Shown here: positions 25,699 to 39,820 of the stretch, piece by piece
Layout of the letters: every line of letters begins with the position of its first letter
Numbering within the stretch: position 1 is the stretch's first letter
Source: Eulemur rufifrons
Lineage: Eukaryota > Chordata > Mammalia > Primates > Lemuridae
Assembly: GCF_041146395.1 (NCBI RefSeq)
Contig: NC_091002.1
Span: 4,582,501-4,646,500, forward strand
Direction of reading: 5' to 3'
DNA: 64,000 nt
Translations under genes and position numbers: made by a program
Notes under the pieces: generated by a model
What the model was told of the DNA's origin: nothing
The model's input: only the letters and a program-made list of their open reading frames with translations
The model's database searches: none

Positions 25699-26647
25699 AA
25701 GAGACAGCAGCAGAGAGAGAAGAAGAAGGGGCTCTTGGGGGAAAGTCCACTGGTGGGAACTGCCCTGTGGCGACCGTGGCCTTGACACTTTGAGAACGAG
25801 GATGTCTAAAGGCCAGTCTTGCATCATCCCAGCGGAGCGACCTCCTTCTCTAGCCATCACCCCAGTCCTTTAGGTCTGGTCCTCAGGCTGCCTGTGCGAG
25901 CCGTGGTTAGAGGGGTTTCTGGTTCATAAGAGAGGGTGCTGGCTCATGTCTGTGTCAGCTTAAGAGAAGGGACCGGCTGCAGAAGTGAGACACCTAAGCA
26001 TTCTCACGGAATCCGTCAGAACTTCACACGCTCTTGCCCAAGAAGTAGATTAAACCCATTCAACCAAAGCCATCAAGCCGTATTTTACTACTGAATTGTT
26101 CCAAAATGACAGGGTTGGTACCTACGTGGATTTCTGACTAGCCAGTGACAAAATGTAGGTGTGAGTGCCCCGTCCCTCAAACCCTAAAGATATTTCCTCC
26201 TAGAACAGTTCACAGCTCACACCAAATGTCTTTTTTTTTTTTTGAGTCCTCTGCACAAGGACCCTTGTATCTATGTCCTGACACGGTGTCCCGGCCCTGG
26301 GAGGGGGGACAGCTCTCTGTCCTGGCTTTGGGCCTGGAAGTGGTCTCTTTGCTCCCTTTGGCCCTAGGGTTCCCTCCCGCAGGATCTGGACATGGTCATT
26401 AAGGCCCTACACCAGGGGCATTGCTCCCAGTCTGGTCCTGATGAATATGATTAAACTCTTTGTTCATTCATTCATTCAATGTTTATCTTTTGGCAGTAGT
26501 AGGTAAGCTGTGCATGTTGGCACACAGAACACCAACTCATACAAATACCCATGCCAAAAAGTATTAATAGTTTCCCTTTGGGCTCTTCATTGAAAAAAAT
26601 GGCCACAAAATGGATTATATAAGATATTCTGTTATTATACCTATTTG

Positions 26648-26690
26648 ACACAAGGGTCAAATCCAGTGTTGTTGAATTTGACCCTTGTGT
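26648..26690. other. Perfect 15-bp inverted repeat (hairpin)
   Basis: ACACAAGGGTCAAAT (26648-26662) is the exact reverse complement of ATTTGACCCTTGTGT (26676-26690), with a 13-nt loop. The stem ends abruptly on both sides. It is not part of any repeat I recognise. Confidence 0.9.
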
Positions 26691-26699
26691 GTGGAAGAT

Positions 26700-26910
26700 G
26701 AGGAGGGCCCCAGGTAACGGAGAATGCGTGGGCTCAGAGCTCAGTGGTCCTGGGCTCGAATCCCACACCTCCATGCACCAGCTGCACAACTACAGATAAG
26801 TTATCTCCTGTCTCTGAGCCTCAGTTTACTCATCTATAAAATGGAATGGCTGCGATGGTTCAGTTAGACAACGAGGTGTGAAAACTCTCAGCACTGGGCC
26901 TACCTTGCTG
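26700..26910 (+). repeat. MIR SINE
   Basis: 'gagctcagtggtcctgggct', 'gtctctgagcctcagtttac' and 'catctataaaatggaatggc' are MIR phrases in sense order. Confidence 0.85.
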
Positions 26911-26950
26911 CCCATTCCCAAAAGTGGTGGCTCAAGAAGTTAAAGACATG

Positions 26951-28140
<1,190 letters not shown>

Positions 28141-28145
<5 letters not shown>

Positions 28146-28172
28146 ATGTTGATGATGATGATGATGATGAAG
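28141..28172 (+). repeat. (GAT)n microsatellite
   Basis: Short run of GAT units with one GTT interruption, growing directly out of the MIR tail. Confidence 0.9.
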
Positions 28173-28609
28173 ACAAAGTTTTCCAAGAAATAAAACATGG
28201 TAGGCCTTAACTGAAAATGGTAGGGCTTAACTAGCTCTTAGATGCCTCATCTCAATGGAATGATTTTTTTTTTCCGCTTGCCAACAAAATAATTTCTGTA
28301 AGACATATTTCCACTTCTGGTTCTTTTCAGATCCCTATTCTATGCACAAATTGTTTTTCGCCAATTACATTTTATATGAAATTCCCACTGATTCCAATGG
28401 GACTCCTGTAAGTACTGGCAAAAACGTGATATCATGCTTAAATGCTGTCCAGAACAATGGAAGAAAATGGCCTGTTTTTCTAATTCAAGCAATATGTGTA
28501 TGTTGAGTTTATTTATGCAATTCTACTTCCCATTTTTTTCAGAATTTAATGATTTCCAAAAAGTGTGTGGATAACAAAAGCACATCCTCTAGAGACCTCT
28601 GTGAGAAAC

Positions 28610-29020
28610 ATTTTACAATAGACCAATCTCACCGATGGATGTTAAAGTAAAACTCTTAAATAAAACATCAGCAAAGAGAATTCAACATAACATGAAAAAT
28701 TAGAATAATAATTCTATTATTCTATTATATTTTATATGTATTATAATATTCCATTATAATAATTAAAAAGAACAATAAGGCCTGACCAAGCAGAGTTTAT
28801 ACTAGGAATGCAAAGATGGTTCAATATTAGAAAATCCATTAATATGTTAGATCATAGTAATAGGTCTTCTAAGGAGAAAAATCACACAATCATATCCAAA
28901 AATTCAACATCCATTCTTGATTTTAAAAAATTCAATAAAATAGAACTAGATGAATATGAATGTTTCCTTAGCATGATACAATATTCCACTCAAAAGCCTA
29001 CATTAGGCTTTAGGCAGGGA
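28610..29020 (+). repeat. Old L1 ORF2 fragment (reverse transcriptase region)
   Basis: 'gcagagtttatactaggaat', 'gcaaagatggttcaatatta', 'aaattcaacatccattcttg' correspond to the L1 ORF2 stretch encoding 'FIPGMQGWFNI...' and 'KIQHPF'. The frame is broken by an AT-rich expansion (28700-28770) and stop codons. The short open frame at 28808-29065 is a decayed L1 remnant, not a host gene. Confidence 0.75.
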
Positions 29021-29067
29021 CTTAAGAAGTCCTATTCCTCACACACAAATGAGATTGACAGTTAAAA

Positions 29068-29094
29068 AAGAAAAGAAGAAGAAGAAGAAGAAAT
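29068..29094 (+). repeat. (GAA)n microsatellite
   Basis: A short purine run with several GAA units next to the L1 fragment. Confidence 0.85.
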
Positions 29095-31384
29095 CCTATT
29101 CCTACTAAAGTCAGAAAGAAGGCTTCCATCATCATCACTTCTGTTTAAAATTGCAGGAGGGCTGTTCAGCTGGAGGTGAGTAGACCAAGGTGGGTTGTCG
29201 ACAGGGATTTGAAGAAGACCTTTCACTGAATGTCTTTTTGTATTAAAAAAAAATTTATACCGTGAGCTATGAGAACCTATTGTATATCAAAAATTATTTA
29301 AATACATGTATAAGCCATTTTAAAGGAGCATTTCATTTTGGGGGCTGGGAAACTACTATTTATGATCCCATCCCAAGGTGGAAGAGTCTCGTTGCTTTGG
29401 GCACATACGGACAACTCTACCTGGACCACTAGGGACCACCCAGCACAGCACCCTCCTTGCAGGTGCAGAATCTGAGGTCTGGGATGAAGACTTACCTAAG
29501 AGCACATACTTACTTAGCGTCAGAGCCAGATCTCCAGACTCTTGGGCTGGACACTTGACACTGAACTGCTCAATCTGGACCATTCCATGGCAAGAAGGGA
29601 AGCATCCCCCCACCCCCACATTCTGAAATTATATGACTTCTGCAACCTTTCTAAGCACCTTGTCCATGTGAGGCCCTGGGCAAGCTGCTGTGGACATGGA
29701 GGTCACTAGGACACTGGGGCTGTTCCTCTGTGCGTCTGTAACCTAAGGCCCGCCACGGTCTGTTCCTGCTGTGTGCCCACTCCCTCCCTCCCTCTCCACC
29801 CATCTCAGCTTTCGGAGCAGGAGAGGCTCTGGGTGGCCCAGCAAATCACCTTCCTCCTGCAGGCAGAAATCCCGTGGCAGACCGCCCGGTGGTGCTGGCC
29901 AGCCTACAGACCTGCTGCCCTGGGTCTTGTGCCACTTCTGGTCCAATCCTATGCGCCCAGGAGGGCAGGGCCAGGGTATGCGGGCGCAGACGCCTCTCAA
30001 TCACGAGAGGATTTAGGCTACCCCTCAGCAGAGCCGGGTGCCTGGCAGCAGGGCCACAGGCTGGACAGTATGAAACAGACGAACATGCAGGGTAATGACG
30101 TTGCCCCAGCCACACCCCTGGAAGTGGCCGGAGAGTCTCCCGGCCCACTGGCAAGCGGACTCTCTTTGGCCTGTGGGAGAAAACATCCCTAAGAACCAAG
30201 TCCAGACAATGACCTGAAGCCATGGCTGTCCTTTTACCTACTTTCCTGTTAAAAAAAAAAAAAAATTCTTGGGAACATTTAAGGGACCGCAAAGATTTTC
30301 GTGTAGAAAAAGGGTAACAAAATACTTTGGTCGGTGAGCACAGAGGCTCTGCCTGGCAGGCGACGAGTTGGTCGGCCTGCACTCCAAAGTGTCGCAGCAT
30401 GGCCAGGAGCATCTCAGCTGGCCAGAGATGGTAACGCGGGCCCCAGCGGGCCTTGCATTGTGGGGGCCCGCGACTCTGAGGGCAAGAGGCGGAGGCTGGC
30501 TGACAGCCTGGGCTGACCCACGCTCAGACGTGCCGGGCAGGGGTCCTTTCCGAAGCCGGCCCAGAGCTGACAGCCCAGGCCAGCCGTGCGTGGGGAAGGG
30601 GCCCGATGGCATGCAGGGCCTAGAGGGCAGCAGGAGCAGGACCCCAGGCGGGGCGGAGGCTGCACCCGCCCTGCAGAGTGTTGGGCAAGGAGAGAGCTGT
30701 GCGTCTCTGCAGCCCAGCAGCCCCCTGTGAGAAGCCCCTGGGAGCACCGGCGTGAGAGGTAGCAAGCGTTTCCTGTAGGCTGGGAAGAGAAAAGAGCTCC
30801 GGGCGTTCACATTTCGGGGATCAGCAGTGGGGCTGTCCCCATGGTGGGGGCCTGTCGTATCACAGCAGCAGAGCAACAATGGCCCACCCTGGCAGGGGAG
30901 GCTGGCAGAAGTGCTGGTGTCTGAAGCTGGGTTCCCCCATAAGCAAACCCTGACACCACACTTGAGTACAAGTGGCTTAAGTGAGAAGTGACCCCAGAAA
31001 GTACCAGCGAGGAGCAGGGGTGTGACCAGCGAGGGAAGAAACCACGAGAGGGGTGTCAGAGAGCCGGTGGCCACTGGGAGAGCAACCTTGAAGTTGCCCC
31101 GCCCGATGGCTGAGGACCTCATTGGCTGGGGGCTACTCCCAAAGGTGCTGCCCCTGGCACTCCAGGCCTGCCCCCCACACAGGCCGAGAGAGATTCCCGG
31201 GCCCAAGAAGCAACATGTGCGTGAGAAGCCTGTAGGTCACACAGAGCAGTGAGTGCCAAGGACCTCAGGCAGCTTGGCAGTGTTCCCCTGGCGGGGCACA
31301 GTTGGCTCTTTGTGGAACACAGAGAAGGGCTGGTCCACCCTCTGGCCACGCTGGTGTGGCTCCTCCACAGGCCCTGAAGCTTCC

Positions 31385-31640
31385 GGTCCTCAGGCCTTTG
31401 CCTGTGCTGTTTCCTCTGCCTGGAAGGCTCTTTCCACCCCTTCCTCATCCGGCCGTGGCTGGCTGACCCTGCTCGCCCCTTTGGCCGCAGCTCCGGTGGA
31501 ACTTGGTGCTGGAAGCCGCCCTTTGCCCGCCTCCCTCCTGGCTAGGCCCTTCCCCACTCACTCCTGCGCTGCCCCCGCCCCCCGTGTTGCCATTGCCTGT
31601 TCATTTGACATCTCAGCCACTGGTTTGGCATCGGTCTGTG
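31385..31640 (+). repeat. L2 LINE fragment
   Basis: 'aggcctttgcctgtgctgtt' and 'tcctctgcctggaaggctct' are the signature of the L2 3' region. Confidence 0.7.
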
Positions 31641-34600
31641 AGCTCAGGGGTGTCTAACTTATCTGTTTTGTCAGCACCCCGCTCAGCAAATGTTGATGAA
31701 CTGTGTCCACCTTACGTAATGAGATTTAGAAAATATGATTAAATAGAGAGTTAACGTGGGTGCAAAACTTGAGGATAGCCACCCAGGAAAGCAGCAACTC
31801 CAAAAGAATGGGGTCCATGTTTCCAAAGCGAGGACATAGGCAGAGACGGAAAGTTCCAGCAGGGTTACATTTTCCACAGAGACCGGGTGCATATGCCACA
31901 GCTATTTGGTTGGTTACAGATTGCTACATTTCAAGGAAGATGAGGCAGGGTAGTGATCTGAGGGGGGGTCTTGTCTCTGGTGCTGTTTGGTCTTGATTAT
32001 TTACAGAAAAAACGGCAGAAGTTGCAGCTGCATGCATGTGACTCAGGGTACATGGCCACATTTTGTCAAGGCCCAGGATAATTTGAAGTTCCAACAGCTT
32101 TATTTGAATTATTGTAATTTCAAATTATTTAATTTCTCAGTGAGGTTATTTGGGCATAACATTTGGGGAGGGGGAATTGTATCATGGAAGTCTCAGCTGG
32201 GCATTGAGGGATGAATAGGAGTTGGCCAGATGGAGCATGCCAGGCAGAGAGAGGAGCCTTTGCAAAGGACACGGTGTTTGGGAGGGAGGTGAGAAGATGC
32301 TGCTCAAGAAGAAAGGGTGTGAGAGGGAAGGGGTAAAACGAAGCTGGGGGGACAGTGGCCAGATGGTGGTCTGTGAAGGAGCCTGGACTTTAGCGGTGTC
32401 AGCTGGAGAATGATGAGGTTCTTACATTTGGGAAGAGAGCTTCATTTCTCATAAAGGGTTGCAGCCTGCAGGTGCCATTCAGACAGGCTGGGAAACAGCC
32501 TCCTGCCAGAAGCCGGAAACAGGCACTTCCAGGCAACGGTAAAGGGAACAGGAATTTATGCTGAGTGGGGTGGCCAATACCTGAGAAGCTATAGGAGGAG
32601 TCATGAGTATTTGAGAGGAGAAACATGCACGTGCACAGTTGAGCCTCGTGCCCCTTCGTGAGACCCCTGTTCAAAAAATGCACCATTAGCAAGACCTGGG
32701 GGCAGAGTTCAAGCATCAAAAGGCAAGGCAGAGGACACGAAAACCGTCCCTGTGCATCCGGCTTAGACTGGCCAGGGCCCTCCATGGCCGGTGGCCTCCT
32801 ATCAGGAAGGAGCGCTGGTCAGCTGTGCAGAGACCACGAAAGGGAAGGGGCAGTGGCGAGGTTGGCTGCAGTCAGCAGTGGCCCACGTTTTCCCGAAGGC
32901 TGGTTCCATTCAGGCCTCCAGGAAGAAGGCCGCACGGGGGCCAGCGAGGGAGGGGGTGTAGCAAGGTGTGCCTGACCTCCCATTCCATCATGGCAGGAAC
33001 TCAGGTTTTAAGGTTTCTTAAAAACCTGGCCAAGAGGGGGTCCATTCAGTTGGTTCGGTGGCCTACAATATTATTTTATTTTTCATCAGGGAAGAAGCCC
33101 ATGGAGGTCCCACAACGGCGTAGTCGAGTCTGTTCTATAAATTGCTGGGGGCTTCTGAGTGGAAGATGGGCTGGCGGTGAAGGAACCGAATCTCACACCA
33201 GGTAAACTTTGACATATGTCAAGATGGCTGCGCAGCGGGATGAAAATACAAGATTAGCTTAAAAGCATTTCCTTGGGGCAGATCTGCAGCCGTAGAGAGA
33301 ATCTGCACCGGTGCGGCCCTGCTGTCTCTGAGGCCGCCCGTGCCCCGGCCTGGGAAGATTAGCTGGGAGTCTGATGCCTTTAAAGCCTTGAAAGAAACAT
33401 TCCCCACGTGCTCTCTGTGGGCTGCTCTCTGTGAGGGCTCCCTGCGCAGCAGGCCCGCCTTTCCCAGCCAGGCCTCCTCCTCCCCCGCCCCCATCACCTG
33501 CTCCCCGGGATCCAGCCCCTGTGCTTCTGCAACCTCCAAGGTAGAAAGCAGCAACCACCTTCCCTCTCTTTGAGTTCTGCAAGATGATGCCTGCCTCTTG
33601 GGCTCACTCAAACTCCAAAGAGAATCATTTGCAAATTAATTTCTGTGTCCCTGATCCACTCATTCTCCCTCAGGACCACTTACTGCCCCTTGAAAGAATT
33701 GTCCACATTCCCCTCTTGCGCCTCCCCTGCGAGAAAGGGCACGGAACAGCGGGGGTGGGGTGATCACTCTGTGCCCCTCCCCCTGCGTGTTTGTATGCCT
33801 TTTCTCCTACTAATCTGCCTTTTGTCAGTTATTTTCAGCAAACCTTCAAAGGGCGAAGGGGAAGTAGCCCTTGGCCCCAGCAAGGGAAGGGCACGGGTGT
33901 AAATGTTATAATAGAGACACATCCAGGGAGCAGGCTGGCGACGGGCGGTCAGATACAATGTGCAGCCGATGGGGGGGTGTTTATGGGGCCGAACAATTCA
34001 GACACGGGAACAGGAAGCCTCAATTACTCTTCATGAAACCTGGTGTAGTCATAGGCCTGGCAGCCTCTGCTGGTCCCTGGGAAGCATGGAGCTCCTTTGC
34101 TGTTTCCTTTGTCAGAAGTGCTTCTATGCATGGGGACAGGCCCCTCCCCCCAGCTGTGGCACAGAGACTACAGAATCCCAGAACACGGTGCAGGGTGCCA
34201 GGAAGTAGCGCCCGCCAATACAGAACACGGTTCTCCACTGTCCAGCCTCACTAGCACAGTGGTGAGGGGCCCCTGTCGACACAGCTGGAGACCGGGAGTC
34301 CGGCCTCAGCCTGGTGACCTACTGGGGGAGGTGGGACCCCTCCTCCTGTGTCTGGGAGAGGCAGCCTTGCAGGACCGCTTCCGGTTCCTGTGTCTTCCTT
34401 TCCACCTGCTCCCTCCTGGGGCACACAGGGGCTCCTCTGATCTGTGGGATGGGGAGGCCAAGCCACCCCTGGCCTGTTCTAAGGGTGACCTGCTTGCCAC
34501 GGTCTGCTTCTGGCCCCTGTGGCAGGCAAACACCAGGCAAAACGATGCATCTTATCACAGTCTGGAGTGTGGGTGTGGATCAGGGTAAATGGATCTTCTG

Positions 34601-37169
34601 CCCATTCACGCATGTTACATCGCGTCTCTCTGTGCCTCAGTTTCCTCATCTGTAAAGTGGGGATTCGGGAAGGATCTGTCTCCGGATCATCTGAGGACCC
34701 AAGTGCTGGAGAGGAAGAGGTGACAAATGACTGCTGTGATAATTCTCTTCTCTGCCTCCCACGGTGACCGAGGCTGGGCAGGCCCCAGGCGGGGCTGGGT
34801 TCTGTGGTTCTGGAGACGGTGCCCGGGGCGGGCTTGCGGGCAGCCTTCATCCCCGTTGCAGCTGGCGGGTGGCAGTGCTTCTACCTCGCCCGCATCCCCA
34901 GCTCGTGCGTTCGAGGGACCTGGGCCCAGCTCTGGGGTGAGGATAGGAGTAGACCACCTTGGAGATTTTTCTGATCTGCCAACTCAGTTGTTCCAGAAAT
35001 TCTGCATTTAGGGGTTTGGGGACTGCTGGGTCAGGGAAATTACTCCTGTCCCCATGCCATCATCCTTCTCCTCATGTCCATTCTCAACTGGCTCAGAGCC
35101 CAGAGGGCAGGAGGGGTGGACCCGAGCAGTCAGCAGGGCCCACCCCTCGGGACATCTACCTTACTGTGACTCAGCTCCACAAGATCCATCTGCCTCCCCA
35201 CTGTCCCTTCCTCCTCCTCTCCTGACCAGCTTCTCTCGCTCCCCCTTCTCTCTGCCATGCCCCCCACCCCGCCTACCTCCCCCAGCTCCTGGGTATCTCA
35301 CCATCGACCTCCCTGAGAGAGCTTCGGACTGGCTGGATCCCCCAGCAGAGCAAAGTCTCCCTGTGGGGCCGAGCCACTACCCCGGGCCGCCAGGGATCCA
35401 CTCTGCAGAAGGCTCAGGGGCCGCCTGCACAGATGAATGAGTGGGCAGCTCACCTGCAGAGGACGGTGGCAGCTGAGGACTCCAAACTGAGTCACATGGA
35501 GAGCCGCAGGAGGCACTGGGGCCTGGGCTGGGGAAGAAGAGACGTGTATGTAACCTCAGCCATAGAATTATTGGTGCTTGCCCGGCTCTGGCCCTCTCCC
35601 TTCTCAGACATGGGGACGCTTCCCAGACCCTTTTGCAAGTGGGTGGAGTCACGTGACTAGTTCTGGCCAGTGGGCCATGACTAGAGCTGATGTGTGTCAC
35701 TTCTGAGCCAAACACTGAGACCTGCTGTGGGATTTGCTGTGCCCTTGCCTGGCTGCAGTGGGTTCAGAGCTTTATGCTGGGGTGAGTAGTGGGGAGAAGG
35801 GCCCAGGAGGAGCCCCCGCAGCTTTGATGTCTCCCTGCCCCACCGCCCCGGGGGTTCCTGACACAGGTCCAGGCTGGTGCTGATTTGGGAAAACTGGCGC
35901 CTTTGGCAGAGACTAAGACTGGATGGAGATGGAGCCGGCGGGCACTGAGGCGCAGGTCCTGTCACCGTGAGCTTGGCAGGCAGGGACTGTGCTTGCAATC
36001 CCCACACCCAGGGCAGTGCCAGGCGAAACGGACACTCAGCACGTGAGCACTAAATCCTGTAGTCTGGGCACCGATGAACATTGCTAGCCAAGAGTGACAA
36101 TTTCTCCTGTGGAAGTCCCTGTCCCAGGTTAGGGCAGTAGCAGTCTCTAATCCGCGAGCCCCGCACTAACATGCAGCCACTAGCCACATGTGGCTATTTA
36201 ACTTTAACTTTAAATGAATTAAATTTAAAACTCAGTGTCCCACTCACACAGCCTCATTTCAAGCACGAGTGGCTGTGTGTTGGGTGTCATGGATGGAGAA
36301 CACCATCATCGCAGAAGTGCGACTGGACAGCGCTGTCCTAGAGGCGCTAATGCCCAGAGAGTCCCTGGCTGCGCATGGACTCCAGACGGGCTCCGGTCTC
36401 CTTGCAGAACACTCCAGGGCCGTTCCCAGGTGGCGGGGCACTCTTACGGAACGGTCGGCCCTTGGGGCTTAGGCCTTGATGGAGGGAGACGTCAATCAAC
36501 CACGGAAGGAACATGCTGACACGCCGGCCGGCCGGGGATGGGTGGGGGAGTTTGTGTCAACAGAGGGGCCTGTGGGGCGGGGGGAGCCCCCGGGGGCGAA
36601 GACCCTGTGTGCAAGCTAGAAGGCTTGCTGCCTCAGGGTCTCAGAGGAAGTCACCTCACCCTCAGTGGCTGTGACCTAGGGGACAGACACAGGGCCTGAG
36701 GGGCATGGGAGCTGCATAAGGCCTGGCTCCAAGGCCACGGAAGGAGGCCACTGGCAGCGTGCCCCAGAGTCACCGGTCACGTGCCACCTTCTGCTCTCAG
36801 AATGTCCCGGCCCAGACCAGCCCATGACGGCACCTGTGCAGCTGGAGAGACGTAGGCTGCTGCTCGCGAGCTGGAGCGGCCAGGACTCGCTGATGGTCGT
36901 CCTTGGGGGCTGGGGAACCTCGGAGAATGCCGGTTTCTGGCTGCATAGCTGCACAGACGGCCGTGGCAGGTTGTGTGCGTGCGGACAGGACTTTTGGGGG
37001 GAAAACCCAAAGTTCCTAAGAATCATTAATGTCATTGGAATAAGATTAGATATAATGAAACTTTTAATCCCAGGATGGCACCAGTTCCCACTCACCCCCG
37101 TGGGAGCCCTGCCCATATTCTCTTTCCTTCCAGCTCTTTCCTCAGCCCTGTCCTCAGATGTAACCAATG

Positions 37170-37320
37170 ACCAAAGTTTCCAGAACTTGCAAGGCTGGTC
37201 CCAGCCACAGGGCCTCCGCTCCTGCTGTTCCATCTGCCTGGAATGCCGGTCCCTTACTGTCTTCGCAGAATACCTGCCATTTGCCAAGACTGAGTTTGGG
37301 CAGTGCTTTTTCTAGAAAGC
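37170..37320 (+). repeat. L2 LINE fragment
   Basis: 'gttccatctgcctggaatgc' is the same conserved L2 phrase as at 31.4 kb, here more diverged. Confidence 0.6.
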
Positions 37321-37665
37321 CTGTTCTGACCTGGGGGGTGCACTGGGGGCCCCCCGGGGCTTGCTCCACAGAGCGGCCATCAGTCTTGTCCATGTCTCCC
37401 TAGCCGTGGGGGCAGGCAGGTGTCGGGTCCCACTCATCTCTGCCGTCAGTGCCCAGCCCTGGGCGAGGGCTCCGGGGCACACGGGGGCTTGGGTCCTTTG
37501 TTTGTTGCTTGCGGAAGGCCGTCCTGCGGGTCCCCCCATGGCCTCGCCTGCCCTGAGCACGCAGACACTCTCCCCCAGCACTGTTTGCAGCGCCCCGTGC
37601 CTGCAGAAATCACACGCGTTCACGACAAGCGGCTTCGTACTCCGGCAGGTTCTGATACACCGCCT

Positions 37666-37671
37666 TTTATT
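37666..37671 (-). terminator. ABLIM2: Alternative distal poly(A) signal for ABLIM2
   Basis: A canonical AATAAA on the minus strand about 640 bp beyond the preferred signal. It could define a longer 3' UTR, but the sequence between them includes nothing that shows it is transcribed. Confidence 0.25.
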
Positions 37672-37783
37672 TTTCCAGGCTTCCGGACATCAGACACGAC
37701 ATCGCACTAATGAGAAAACGGGGGTTTCCAGTTGCTCAGGCTCAGACTGCTAAACGACAGGAAGCGTATCAGGTGCTAAAAAT

Positions 37784-37798
37784 TCCCCCTCGTGGCCA
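37784..37798 (-). promoter_or_regulatory. CTCF-like motif downstream of ABLIM2
   Basis: TCCCCCTCGTGGCCA on the plus strand resembles the reverse complement of the CTCF core (TGGCCACNAGGGGG). It lies about 0.5 kb past the preferred ABLIM2 polyadenylation site, where an insulator between two genes could sit. This is motif-level evidence only. Confidence 0.4.
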
Positions 37799-38294
37799 AA
37801 CCAGCAGGGTGACAAGCCGAGCAGAGCGCAAAATGGGACTTGGTGTGTTACGGGCTGTGAGGAAGCTGAGTAAGTCCGACTCACACTTGCGGGTGGGGAC
37901 AGCCAGGACACACAGACGCAGCACCCACCGAGGACTGGGGAACAGACTTTGGTGTCTCACCCGCCTCTCAGTGAGCGACATCAGCATCCGGTGACAGCAG
38001 GCACCAGACCTTAGCCGGCGCCCAGCTACAGACACGCGGGCCTCCCACCTGGGGAGCCCACCTGCCTTCTGCTGTGGGATGCTCTGGTGGCTTCAAAGAT
38101 TAGAAGAGGGAAAATCTCCTCCTCTCTGTCCCCAAGAGCATGTGGGTGTCTGTCTCGGGGACATGCACAAGCGCTCCTGGGATGTCCCAGCTGCTCCTGG
38201 GACGTGTGCGGGTTTGTGTTTCAGGTGGGCAAGGTGAGACACCACCGGCTACAGCACAAAGACGCTACACCACAAGCTACGTCGGGTACTAGGC

Positions 38295-39310
38295 CGGTAC
38301 ATGAAAGTCCTTTATTCCAGGGCTTTGGCCATCGGAGGAGGATGTTTTCTGTCCAAGACTTGGAAAAATAACAGCAAGGAAAACAGTGGCGGCTACACTT
38401 CACACGTATTTACAAACAGCAGTATGGAGGGGGGTCTGTCTTTACGATTATACCTAGGTGACACGTGAAAAAGAAAAAACACGAAAAAGGAAACAGACAA
38501 GGAGTCCTGTCTATGAGGGACACACAAGAAGTGACAGAAACCACACAGATCTGCGCGGTGGTGAGTAAGGCTGGAGGCGCTCCCCGTCGGGGGACCGTGA
38601 AATTAAACTCTTTATATATGTCGTCTTACATTTAGGTAGGCTATACTTTTTAATAAAATAAAAACTTCTGTGTTACTTTAAAGTTATCATGTAGGCATCT
38701 AGGGGATGGTCTGGCAGGACGCGGTGCATGGAGGTGGTGCTGGCGGGAGGCGCCCGGGCAGGTTGGTGTCTGTCCCTAAAAGGAGACCCGTCACAGAGGC
38801 TCGGCACCGCCCGGGATGCTGGCAGCCCTCTCCCTGCAGTGGCCTGCGGGTGCGTGCGAGGCCGGCCTGCCCTGCCCTGAGGAGCCATGTGTCCCCAAGG
38901 TGGTGTCAGTGCTGTCATCACAGCTCACGTCCTGGCCACCTCCGTACCCCACGTGCCTCGCACAAGGCCGGGCACCTCGAGGATGCTGGGGAGCTGGGCT
39001 ATTGGCATGTTCCAGCCGATGCCCTGGGACAGCTACTCTGCGGCATCTCCCTGACGCCAGGCCACAGCGGGGAGGGTGGTGCGAAGCCAACCGTCTAGAC
39101 TACGGGCAGCAGGGTCACTGGCAGAAACGGGCTGCCCCTGCCAGGGGCCCCTCCCACCCTGAGGCCCGGCCCAGCCCCCTCAGGCGCCCACTGCCCGCCC
39201 CATCGACACAGAGAAGCCTGAGCAAGGTGCAGTGGGGGGTGTTTGCGCGCTTCTCGCCGGGGGTCCCTGTCGCCACTCTCTCCACGCGCAGCGAAGCCGG
39301 CTGGCGACCG
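38295..39310 (-). other. ABLIM2: ABLIM2 3' UTR
   Basis: It begins directly after the TGA at 39311-39313. Its sense strand ends with T-rich, then 'ccaagtcttggacagaaaac' and the AATAAA at 38316-38311, a typical 3' end. Cleavage is estimated 10-30 nt past the signal, giving a 3' UTR of about 1.0 kb. The lower boundary is an estimate. Confidence 0.7.
38311..38316 (-). terminator. ABLIM2: ABLIM2 poly(A) signal AATAAA
   Basis: The first canonical AATAAA in the sense direction after the stop codon. The sequence around it reads GGAATAAAGGAC and is followed by a U-rich and GU-containing stretch suited to cleavage. AT-rich clusters at about 38610-38660 do not give a canonical signal on the sense strand. 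Confidence 0.7.
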
Positions 39311-39610
<300 letters not shown>

Positions 39611-39820
39611 CTAGGGACACACAGCGCCCAGGGCAGAGCTGGGGCCAGAACCCGCAACTCCCGACTCCTACACACGTTGGCTATGGCATGTATTTCACAA
39701 ACGTCACCACGTCTGTGCAGCACGCGCTATGCTCTGGAATCCATTGCTGGGGTGATCTGGAGGAGGACACTCAAGAACCCGCACAAGGCCATATCCTGAT
39801 TGAATCTGGGCACAGAGTCT

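Noticed and set aside
30238..31206. Longest open reading frame in the window (322 codons, minus strand)
   Set aside because: The predicted protein has no recognisable domain, is rich in P, L, S and C as expected from GC-rich noncoding DNA, and ends in a phenylalanine run from an antisense A tract. There is no promoter, no codon bias I can see and no match to a protein I know.
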